A DNA stretch of 7,108 bases. Source: Verrucomicrobiota bacterium. GTDB taxonomy: Bacteria > Verrucomicrobiota > Kiritimatiellia > CAIQIC01 > Lenti-01. The notes under the pieces are model-generated. The model made no database searches and was not told where the DNA came from. It worked only from the letters and a program-made list of their open reading frames with translations. The position numbers were made by a program, and so were the translations under genes. Below are positions 1 through 5,786 of this stretch, in pieces. Every line of letters starts with the position of its first letter. The stretch's first letter is position 1. The stretch is from the NCBI GenBank assembly GCA_022709625.1, contig JAKLIL010000087.1:1-7108 (forward strand), written 5' to 3'.

Positions 1-3000
1 AGAAAATGACGCATCTGGCTGCCACCTATGACGGGTCCGGCAAACGGCTGACCCTCTTTGTGAACGGCACATTGGTGGGTTCTCGGCAGGATCCCAATGT
101 CAGCTCCCCCGCGATGGGCGAGGGGCCGTCCAGCATCATTCGCATCGGGGAACGCTTCCACGGCTTCGTGGACGAACTGCGGCTGTGGTCCACGATCCGC
201 GATGGCTCCAGCATCTCGGCCTCGATGACCCAATTGCTGGAAGGCCAGGAAGAGGGGCTGGCGGCCTACTTCAACTTTGACGATGGCGGTTGGCCGACCC
301 TCAGCAGCAATACGTGGGATAGCGCCCGCATCACCAACCTGCTGTATTCCGTCAAGTATACCGCCCGTCCGGCGGCTGGCGACATGGTGGATGGCGACAC
401 CTGGGTCGAAGGCGCGCAGGTGTTCGTCAACGAATCCGGCGTGGTGAAGGAATTGACGGGCGTCGGCCCCGTGTTCTACCTCACGAATGTAGTGGCCGGC
501 ACCGGCAGCGCGAATCCGGGCGACTTCGGCTGGAATTTTGCGGAAGGCATCCTCTACCGGTATGATGGCACGATCTGGCAGCGTTGGGGCAAGGGCCGCC
601 ATTGGCTGGCGGATGCCCGCGCCATGGTCGCGGGGCAGGTCAACACCATCGCCGCTATCAATGACAGTACCAAGTCGTGGTATCCCCCGGCCGTGGGCGA
701 CATGTTCATTTGCCCGCCCAGCAACATGGTCTACATCTACAACGGGCTGGATGACGCGGGCGATGTGCGCGTCCTGGAGGCCGATCCGTTGCTGCCGGGC
801 CAGCGATTCTTCCTGCATTCGATGGAGGCCATCGTGGAGTGGGATGGCGCGCTCCTGGTGCCCGTGACCAGCGCGGCCGATGCCGCCGCCCTGTACGTGA
901 CCATCCAAAGCGAAGGGCTGGCCTACAAGTACGAAGACCATGTCTGGCGGCGCTGGGGCTACATCCCGAGCACCGAAGACTACACCGTGCTGCGCGACTG
1001 GGAAAACCAGTGGGCCAACGCGGCCAAGATGTCCGGCGTGGTCGAGTTCTACGAAACGGCCCCGGCAACGAGCTCGGGCGAGACCGGCGGCTACGTGCCC
1101 AGCGGGGGCCGGGATTCCGATGGCGACGGCCTGCCGGATGCCTGGGAAATCCGCTACGGGCTCAACGAGAATGACGGTGGCTTCGGCGATTCCATCACAT
1201 CGAACGTGGACATCGACGGCGATGGACGGGTGGACTATATCTTCAGCCAGGCCGACTTCGTCAACGGCGCCTGGGGCGATCCCGACAACGACGGCCTCAA
1301 CAACCGCGCCGAGTGGCTGGCCGGCACCAATCCGTTTGAATTCGACACCGACGGCGACGGGGTGGGCGACTACGACAGCCCGGCGAGCGGCGCGGCCTAC
1401 GGTTCGCTCTACATGGATGGCGACAACATCCCCGACGGCTGGGAGTCCCTCTTTCCCGATGCCTGCAGCCCGCTGCGCTTCGATGCCAATCTCGATCCCG
1501 ACGGCGACGGTTGGGACAACTTCTCTGAATACATGGCGTATTACAAGACCAGCAGCGCCAACGTCTATGAAGTCACCACGAACAAGGAGGGCTTGGTGTC
1601 CTCCAACTGGATCAGCGGCACCGGCTATTCCGTCCCATACTGCTGGCCCGACCGGGCCTCGTCCCATCCCCTTCCGCGCATCATGTTCCGGTTCAAGACG
1701 GATTGCCCGGAAATCCTGGGCACCCTGCGTATCTGGGCCTATACCGATTCGGCGATGAACTGTCCGGACGCCAAGACCTCCCTGGCGCTGACGGCGCCCA
1801 TCCGCGATGGCAATTCCTTGAGCATCACCGACTGGAAAGACGGCGGCTACCTGCGGCAGGGCAAGAACTACTTCATGGCCTTCGTGGACGAAAACAACGA
1901 TGGCGAATGGAACGACGGGGAACTGATGGGCTTCAGCGAATACATGCCGGACAACATCAGTTGGGGCGAAGCCACGATCGACATTGCCCTGCGCGAAAAA
2001 GCCAGTGGCTACTTGCGTTTCAGTTGGGCGGGCGCCAGCGGCGGAACAAATGAAGGTGCAACCGCCTCCGGGGATGACGCGCAACTCACGATTTACGTGA
2101 AGCGCGGAACCACCTTGGTGAAGTCCTTTACGCGGGGCGGCTGCGCAGCCAAACGGAACTATCTGCATGAATTCGATTTGCGCAACGCGGGCATGGGAGT
2201 CATGGCGGACACCTATGTCTGCAATGTGTGGGATGCCAACGACATGCAGGTGGCTTCCATCACCAATACCATCAGCTATCCGACCACGCTGCCCGTGCCA
2301 GCGATTGAAAGCCTTGGAACGATCATCCATGCCCAAGAGATGTTGCGGATCCGGAATTTGGATCCCACCACCCCGCAACTCCGGATCCAGATCCAAAACG
2401 CCGCTGGCACCGTCACCTGGCTGAACACCACGGTATTTGCCCCCTATATCAACCGGGCCGGCGAAGCGGAAATGGACCTGCCGCTGCTGGCGGGTTGGGA
2501 CAAGTTCACCAACGGCGCGTACCGAATCCAGGTGACTGCCATCAATCCGGAAACCTCCCGGACCAGCGACTGGTCCACATTCACGGTCGGCTTGCAAACG
2601 CCCGCGGCGGGCGGCGCCGGCATGATCACCGGCCGGGCCTATTACTACGGATTCCTCCCAAATCCCAACATCGTGGTCGAGGCCTTTGAAGGCAGCGGCT
2701 TCGACCAACGGCCCGTGGCCAAGGTCAAGGCGGATGCCAACTTCAATTACCGGCTCATGGGCCTGCGCTTCGGCAAGGCGGTCCAGTATTATGTCCGGGC
2801 TTTTGAGGACCACGACAATGACGGCATGCTGGATCCGGGCGAAGCCTGGGGCCTGGTGAAGGGTACCCCGGCCACGCTGCAGGGCATCACCTGGGGAACC
2901 GTCACCATTACAAGGCGCGGCGGCGTCAGCAGCACGCCGGCCACGAGCATTTATGCCACTGATTATTCCGCCAAGATGATCGAAATGAAGGGCGCTGCCA

Positions 3001-4583
3001 CCCTTTCCGGCAAAGACCTGGTCATCCACGATCCGGACACGGACAACGACGGCCTGGCCGACATCTGGGAAAAAACCTTCTCGGGCGGGCTCGGTATGAA
3101 CCAACTTACCGATATCGATGGCGATGGCCTGTCCGACGGCGACGAATTCAGGTTCGGAACCTATCCCAGTGCAACCGGATTGCCCGCCGGCGTGGATCCG
3201 AAGGATTCCGACGGCGACGGGCTCTTGGATGGCGCCGAGGTGCATATACACGGCACCAATCCGCTGGATTCCGATTGCGATGACGATGGTTTGAACGACC
3301 AAGAGGAAGTTGCGTCGGGAGCCGATGGATATATCACCAATCCGCTGGCGGCGGACTCGGACAACGACGGCCTGACCGACAGCGCGGAAATGGTCGCCCA
3401 GACCGATCCCAACAACCCGGATAGCGACGGCGACAATCTGCCGGATGGCTGGGAGGAAAAGTACGGGCTCGATCCCCTGAGCGGCGTGGGCGCCAACGGC
3501 GCGGCCGGTGATCCCGACAACGATGGGGTGCCCAACGATCAGGAGTTGGCGCGTGGCACGGATCCGCTGAATGCCGACACGGATGGCGACGGCATGAAAG
3601 ACGGCTGGGAAATCACCGAGGGTCTCAACCCTCTCAGCGCCATTGGCGACAACGGTGCCGACGGCGATCCGGATAACGATGGCCTCGCCAATGCCGAAGA
3701 ACTGACTCTCGGCACCAAGCCGATGGTGGCCGATTGCGATGGCGATGGCTTGACCGACGGCGCGGAAGTGAACATCCACGGGACCGACCCGCTCGATCCA
3801 GATAGCGACAATGACACCCTGCCGGACGGCTGGGAGGTCAAGTATGGCCTGAATCCCAGTAATGCCGCTGGTGCTGACGGCGCCGACGGCGATCCGGATG
3901 CCGACGGCTTGCCCAACGAACATGAACTCGCGCTGGACACCAATCCGAAGAATGCGGATACCGACGCAGACGGGCTGGATGACGGAGAAGAGGTTGCCTT
4001 GGGGACCAATCCGCTGAAGAAGGACTCGGATGGCGACACCCTGCCGGATGGGTGGGAATTCGAGTACGGGCTCGATCCGCTGGATGCCGGTGGCAACAAC
4101 GGCGCCGACGGCGATCCGGATGGCGACGGGCTGCCCAACCAATTGGAGCGTTCATTGGGCACGAACCCCCTGCTGGCGGACAGTGATTATGATGGCTTGG
4201 ACGATGACGCGGAACTGACTTCGCACGACACCGACCCGGCGGACTGGGATACGGACGACGACGGCTATAACGACGGCATCGAGGTGAGCGAGGGCACCGA
4301 TCCGCGGGATTCGACGAGCCAGCCTAGCAGCGGCGGATCTGCCGATGGCGACATCCTGAACGCCCTTCCCGGCAGCGATTACATCGAGGTGGTTTATTCC
4401 GTGACAAGCCTGCCAACTCCGCCGGCCATTCTGGACTTCCTGGAAAACAACGACTTGACCAATGGGGCGGGCTGGGTACCCTCCGGCATGCAGGTGATCG
4501 TTAATGCTCCAGGAACCTATACCAACCTGGTGCCGGACTTGGATCGGGATGGCCGCATTTTCATCAAGATTGATTGCAAATAA
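1..4583 (+). CDS. Giant LamG / TSP3-repeat surface protein (5' end outside window)
   Basis: This is the C-terminal 1,525+ residues of a very large, probably secreted protein. The reading frame is open to the left edge, and the first visible Met (position 6) falls inside a domain, so the true start is upstream; residues here are numbered from that Met. Residues 1-95 match the end of a LamG/concanavalin-like fold (HLAATYDG, LFVNG, FVDELRLW, GLAAYFNFDDG). Residues 122-318 hold five degenerate Y-x-Y-D-G-type motifs. Residues 370-512 hold six TSP3-like Asp-rich motifs. Residues 559-660 and 872-971 are two copies of one beta-rich module, with Ig/Fn3-like sequence between them. Residues 1009-1438 hold seventeen further TSP3-like motifs, followed by a ~77-residue tail ending at TAA. 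Such proteins usually bind Ca2+ and act as extended adhesins or glycan-binding stalks outside the cell; here that role is inferred from domains only. No PEP-CTERM, LPXTG or transmembrane anchor is visible at the C-terminus. No catalytic motif was recognised. Confidence 0.9.
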   Translation, partial: KMTHLAATYDGSGKRLTLFVNGTLVGSRQDPNVSSPAMGEGPSSIIRIGERFHGFVDELRLWSTIRDGSSISASMTQLLEGQEEGLAAYFNFDDGGWPTLSSNTWDSARITNLLYSVKYTARPAAGDMVDGDTWVEGAQVFVNESGVVKELTGVGPVFYLTNVVAGTGSANPGDFGWNFAEGILYRYDGTIWQRWGKGRHWLADARAMVAGQVNTIAAINDSTKSWYPPAVGDMFICPPSNMVYIYNGLDDAGDVRVLEADPLLPGQRFFLHSMEAIVEWDGALLVPVTSAADAAALYVTIQSEGLAYKYEDHVWRRWGYIPSTEDYTVLRDWENQWANAAKMSGVVEFYETAPATSSGETGGYVPSGGRDSDGDGLPDAWEIRYGLNENDGGFGDSITSNVDIDGDGRVDYIFSQADFVNGAWGDPDNDGLNNRAEWLAGTNPFEFDTDGDGVGDYDSPASGAAYGSLYMDGDNIPDGWESLFPDACSPLRFDANLDPDGDGWDNFSEYMAYYKTSSANVYEVTTNKEGLVSSNWISGTGYSVPYCWPDRASSHPLPRIMFRFKTDCPEILGTLRIWAYTDSAMNCPDAKTSLALTAPIRDGNSLSITDWKDGGYLRQGKNYFMAFVDENNDGEWNDGELMGFSEYMPDNISWGEATIDIALREKASGYLRFSWAGASGGTNEGATASGDDAQLTIYVKRGTTLVKSFTRGGCAAKRNYLHEFDLRNAGMGVMADTYVCNVWDANDMQVASITNTISYPTTLPVPAIESLGTIIHAQEMLRIRNLDPTTPQLRIQIQNAAGTVTWLNTTVFAPYINRAGEAEMDLPLLAGWDKFTNGAYRIQVTAINPETSRTSDWSTFTVGLQTPAAGGAGMITGRAYYYGFLPNPNIVVEAFEGSGFDQRPVAKVKADANFNYRLMGLRFGKAVQYYVRAFEDHDNDGMLDPGEAWGLVKGTPATLQGITWGTVTITRRGGVSSTPATSIYATDYSAKMIEMKGAATLSGKDLVIHDPDTDNDGLADIWEKTFSGGLGMNQLTDIDGDGLSDGDEFRFGTYPSATGLPAGVDPKDSDGDGLLDGAEVHIHGTNPLDSDCDDDGLNDQEEVASGADGYITNPLAADSDNDGLTDSAEMVAQTDPNNPDSDGDNLPDGWEEKYGLDPLSGVGANGAAGDPDNDGVPNDQELARGTDPLNADTDGDGMKDGWEITEGLNPLSAIGDNGADGDPDNDGLANAEELTLGTKPMVADCDGDGLTDGAEVNIHGTDPLDPDSDNDTLPDGWEVKYGLNPSNAAGADGADGDPDADGLPNEHELALDTNPKNADTDADGLDDGEEVALGTNPLKKDSDGDTLPDGWEFEYGLDPLDAGGNNGADGDPDGDGLPNQLERSLGTNPLLADSDYDGLDDDAELTSHDTDPADWDTDDDGYNDGIEVSEGTDPRDSTSQPSSGGSADGDILNALPGSDYIEVVYSVTSLPTPPAILDFLENNDLTNGAGWVPSGMQVIVNAPGTYTNLVPDLDRDGRIFIKIDCK
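369..959 (+). repeat. Five degenerate short beta-motif repeats (PxxGD ... YxYDGxxW)
   Basis: Within the giant protein, residues 122-318 contain five related segments. They start near P122 (PAAGD ... VFVNESG), P171 (PGDFGW ... LYRYDGTIWQRWG), P228 (PAVGDMF ... MVYIYNG), P264 (PGQRFF ... AIVEWDG) and L296 (LYVTI ... LAYKYEDHVWRRWG). The shared pattern is a Gly-Asp-like turn, an aromatic residue, a short loop, then alternating hydrophobic/aromatic residues ending in Asp/Asn-Gly and often Trp. It resembles the VGD...LYVYDGTxW beta-hairpin repeats common in phage tail and bacterial surface proteins. The copies are divergent and their spacing is irregular, so this is a motif-level call. Confidence 0.6.
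1113..1541 (+). repeat. TSP3-like Ca-binding motif block 1 (six motifs)
   Basis: Residues 370-512 of the giant protein carry six Asp-rich loops: DSDGDGLPDAWE, DIDGDGRVDYIF, DPDNDGLNNRAE, DTDGDGVGDYD, MDGDNIPDGWE and DPDGDGWDNFSE. The D-x-D-x-D-G pattern followed by an acidic residue is the thrombospondin type 3 / EF-hand-like calcium signature. Several motifs are followed by aromatic-Gly-Leu or Gly-Thr-Asn-Pro linkers, as in bacterial TSP3 repeats. Spacing is irregular here, unlike the later block. Ca binding is inferred from the motif. Confidence 0.85.
1680..1985 (+). other. Beta-rich module with Asp loop, copy 1
   Basis: Residues ~559-660 of the giant protein form a ~100-residue module that begins with beta-type sequence (MFRFKTD, LRIWAYTD). 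It ends with YFMAFVDENNDGEWNDGE, G, then ISWGEATIDIAL. A second copy lies at 2619-2912. The Asp/Asn-rich loop at residues 628-639 looks Ca-binding. The layout resembles carboxypeptidase-regulatory-like or SdrD B-like beta-sandwich modules, which often have such a loop near the end. The family assignment is an inference. Confidence 0.5.
2619..2912 (+). other. Beta-rich module with Asp loop, copy 2
   Basis: Residues ~872-971 of the giant protein begin ITGRAYYYG and continue with VVEAFEGSGFDQRPVAKVKA and FNYRLMGLRFG. The module ends with YYVRAFEDHDNDGMLDPGE, WG, then ITWGTVTITR. The start is typical of carboxypeptidase-regulatory-like/SdrD B-like folds (a G-x-V/A-x-Y-G strand, then a YxLxGL strand). 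The loop at residues 935-946 matches the position of the DENNDGEWNDGE loop in copy 1, and both loops are followed by an [IT]-[ST]-W-G-x-x-T-I strand. The copies are diverged, so duplication is old or the fold is simply reused. Confidence 0.6.
3030..4319 (+). repeat. TSP3-like Ca-binding motif block 2 (seventeen motifs, higher-order 74-75-residue period)
   Basis: Residues 1009-1438 of the giant protein contain seventeen D-x-D-x-[DNT]-x-L-x-[DN]-x-x-E motifs joined by GTNPL-type linkers. A three-motif super-unit is visible: DGWE-x-x-YGLxPL, then NGADGDPDxDGLPNxxE, then ADxDxDGLxDGxE. The Trp of DGWE falls at residues 1149, 1201, 1276 and 1350, giving spacings of 52, 75 and 74 residues. The 52-residue unit lacks one motif. 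At DNA level, a GGCGCCGACGGCGATCCGG-type segment recurs at 3654 (one mismatch), 3879 and 4101, in phase with those spacings. The block is expected to form a Ca-stabilised, rod-like stalk. Two motifs carry Cys at the second loop position (residues 1091 and 1244). Confidence 0.9.
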
Positions 4584-4591
4584 CCGCATTG

Positions 4592-4620
4592 CGGCGGGTC
4601 GGGCTGGCACCGGCCCGCCG
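4592..4620 (+). terminator. Hairpin just after the giant gene, no T-tract
   Basis: Eight bases after the TAA stop, CGGCGGGTCG (4592-4601) pairs with CGGCCCGCCG (4611-4620), giving ten pairs including one G-T, around a 9-base loop. No run of T follows, so it is a weak candidate for intrinsic termination. It could instead stabilise the 3' end of the mRNA or attenuate read-through into the lipoprotein gene. Confidence 0.4.
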
Positions 4621-4627
4621 AATGGCG

Positions 4628-4654
4628 TTGACGGCACGCGCGCGGAAAGATTAT
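4628..4654 (+). promoter_or_regulatory. Weak sigma70-like promoter candidate for the lipoprotein gene
   Basis: TTGACG (4628-4633) is close to the -35 consensus. GATTAT (4649-4654) is a poor -10 match (four of six), with a short 15-base spacer. A transcript from here would start near 4661 and leave a leader of about 34 bases containing the Shine-Dalgarno. The location, between the hairpin and the gene, makes biological sense, but the match is weak. Confidence 0.25.
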
Positions 4655-4679
4655 GGTCCAAAAAATAAGGGCATCGAGC

Positions 4680-4685
4680 AAGGAG
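4680..4685 (+). promoter_or_regulatory. Shine-Dalgarno AAGGAG that fixes the lipoprotein start
   Basis: AAGGAG lies nine bases before the ATG at 4695. An in-frame ATG at 4653 would add fourteen residues ahead of the signal peptide and has no comparable site, so 4695 is preferred. Confidence 0.8.
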
Positions 4686-4694
4686 ACGCACGGG

Positions 4695-5681
4695 ATGAAA
4701 CGATTTGCATGCATGGGTGCCATGGCGGCGGCGCTCGCCGCCGGCCTGGCCGGTTGCAACTGGGATACGGGCGGGGATGCGGACAACTGGAATTCATCCT
4801 ATGAATGGGTCAATTTCAGCGGCGTGTATCGCGGGTCTGTGACGACGACGCTGGATCCCGATTATAAGCCAAGTACGCCGGGCGCGACCAACTCTGCCTC
4901 GGAAGCCTTTATCCAGTTGAAAGACCGGGCAAATGCCGGCGGGCAAGTGTCCAAACGTAATTTGGTTATCGCCTCCGTCACGATCTCGACCTCTGAAGGG
5001 GCCTTTTTTGCCGACAATGATGGGGACCAGGTGTTGACGGGCAACGGCGGCAGCGGCACCATCAATTACGCCACGGGTGAATGGTCTATCGTGGTTCCGG
5101 ATGCCTTTATCCCAACGGACGGCAACGCCACCGTCACTGTATCCTACGCCTATGCCATCGCAGGCACCGAGGAAAGCGGTACCGAATTCGGCACGACGGA
5201 GGTCGAGGATTATTCCTTCACCGTCCATCAAGACGCCCAATACCTCACCGTCACCGACAACACGGGCATGAGTTACCAAGGCGAAATCAACAAAATCATT
5301 TCGGCTTCCGGCGCCCAAAATACCGACGTGGGCCAGGTGGGCGCGGGGGAGGAAGCCAACGATGCCGGGCGGCAAGCCAAGTACACCTATTACGAGAGCC
5401 CCCTGCCCGAGAACGGCGACGCCATCATGGCCAATTTCGAAGTGTCGGGCAGCGGCGGCAGAATCGTGGGTACTTTCCAGGGCTCCGTGCGGGAAGGGGT
5501 CTTTACGGATCGCCGGATGGATGGCACCAAGATTTCGGCCGGATCTTCCGACGACATCAAGGCCACCGCCGCCTCGGTTGAAATCGCCACGGCCCCCGTT
5601 GCGACCGAGACGGAGACCGAAACTCCGACTGTTCCTACGGGCGCAACTACCGGGACCGCCGCCACGATGGCAAACCAATAA
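4695..5681 (+). CDS. Secreted lipoprotein of unknown function
   Basis: A 328-residue lipoprotein. The signal peptide is MKR, then an Ala/Gly/Leu-rich core, then the lipobox LAGC with lipidated Cys21. Residue +2 is Asn rather than Asp, which in Proteobacteria would favour outer-membrane sorting. The mature protein is rich in Thr, Gly, Ser and alternating hydrophobics, suggesting beta structure: FSGVYRG (41-47), FTVHQDAQYLTVTDNTGMSYQGEI (two pieces, 175-198) and VSGSGGRIVGTFQGSV (250-265). These sketch a small barrel or sandwich. Residues ~90-153 form a distinct insert with an Asp loop (ADNDGD), then GSGTINYATGEWSI and TVTVSYAY, similar to a beta module I associate with phage tail and bacterial surface proteins. 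The last ~30 residues are a low-complexity Thr/Ala/Pro/Glu tail. It lies 111 bases after the giant gene on the same strand and ends before a strong terminator. I do not recognise a named family and assign no activity. Confidence 0.85.
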   Translation: MKRFACMGAMAAALAAGLAGCNWDTGGDADNWNSSYEWVNFSGVYRGSVTTTLDPDYKPSTPGATNSASEAFIQLKDRANAGGQVSKRNLVIASVTISTSEGAFFADNDGDQVLTGNGGSGTINYATGEWSIVVPDAFIPTDGNATVTVSYAYAIAGTEESGTEFGTTEVEDYSFTVHQDAQYLTVTDNTGMSYQGEINKIISASGAQNTDVGQVGAGEEANDAGRQAKYTYYESPLPENGDAIMANFEVSGSGGRIVGTFQGSVREGVFTDRRMDGTKISAGSSDDIKATAASVEIATAPVATETETETPTVPTGATTGTAATMANQ

Positions 5682-5704
5682 CCGTTGGATGTGTAATCCG
5701 GTCG

Positions 5705-5732
5705 GCGCCGCGGATCGTTCCGCGGCGCTTTT
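5705..5732 (+). terminator. Intrinsic terminator of the lipoprotein gene
   Basis: GCGCCGCGGA (5705-5714) pairs perfectly with TCCGCGGCGC (5719-5728) around a TCGT loop, followed directly by TTTT (5729-5732) and an AT-rich ATAT. It starts 23 bases after the lipoprotein stop. This is a textbook Rho-independent terminator for + strand transcription. The opposite strand has no comparable T-tract. Confidence 0.9.
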
Positions 5733-5736
5733 ATAT

Positions 5737-5778
5737 CGCAGGGGATTCTGCGGCCGCGGCCGGTTTGCCCGGCCGCGG
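5737..5778 (-). terminator. Hairpin pair downstream of the Smr-like gene
   Basis: On the - strand, nine bases past the Smr-like stop, there is a perfect 10-pair GC stem (CCGCGGCCGG at 5754-5763 with CCGGCCGCGG at 5769-5778, loop TTTGC). It is followed by a small 5-pair stem (CGCAG at 5737-5741 with CTGCG at 5748-5752). Neither is followed by a T-run on that strand, so termination for the - strand operon is plausible but not certain. Together with the + strand terminator, this short convergent gap holds three consecutive hairpins. Confidence 0.5.
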
Positions 5779-5786
5779 GCAGGGCC

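Noticed and set aside
940..1758. A 272-codon + strand frame inside the giant gene, rich in Pro, Thr, Ala and Arg
   Set aside because: It is an out-of-frame reading of the giant gene with low-complexity composition and no domain. The main frame has convincing TSP3 motifs at the same place.
3498..4122. Regularly spaced near-identical DNA segments resembling a CRISPR-like direct repeat series
   Set aside because: The repeats lie in frame inside coding sequence at 156-225-base intervals and encode the NGADGDPD part of TSP3 units. They are protein repeats, not a CRISPR array.
3539..4162. A 207-codon open frame on the - strand with regular Ser/Pro-rich repeats
   Set aside because: It is the complement of the TSP3 repeat block. 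Its SPSxSGSxSAP periodicity mirrors the Asp/Gly codons of the real frame.
4653..4694. Earlier in-frame ATG for the lipoprotein
   Set aside because: It would place fourteen polar residues before the signal peptide and lacks a ribosome site. ATG 4695 has AAGGAG nine bases upstream and gives a standard lipoprotein signal.
4794..5678. A 294-codon open frame on the - strand lying almost exactly opposite the lipoprotein gene
   Set aside because: The + strand frame has a good Shine-Dalgarno, a signal peptide and a lipobox. The opposite product has a repetitive Gly/Arg/His/Asp composition without a recognisable domain, as expected for the complement of a GC-rich gene.
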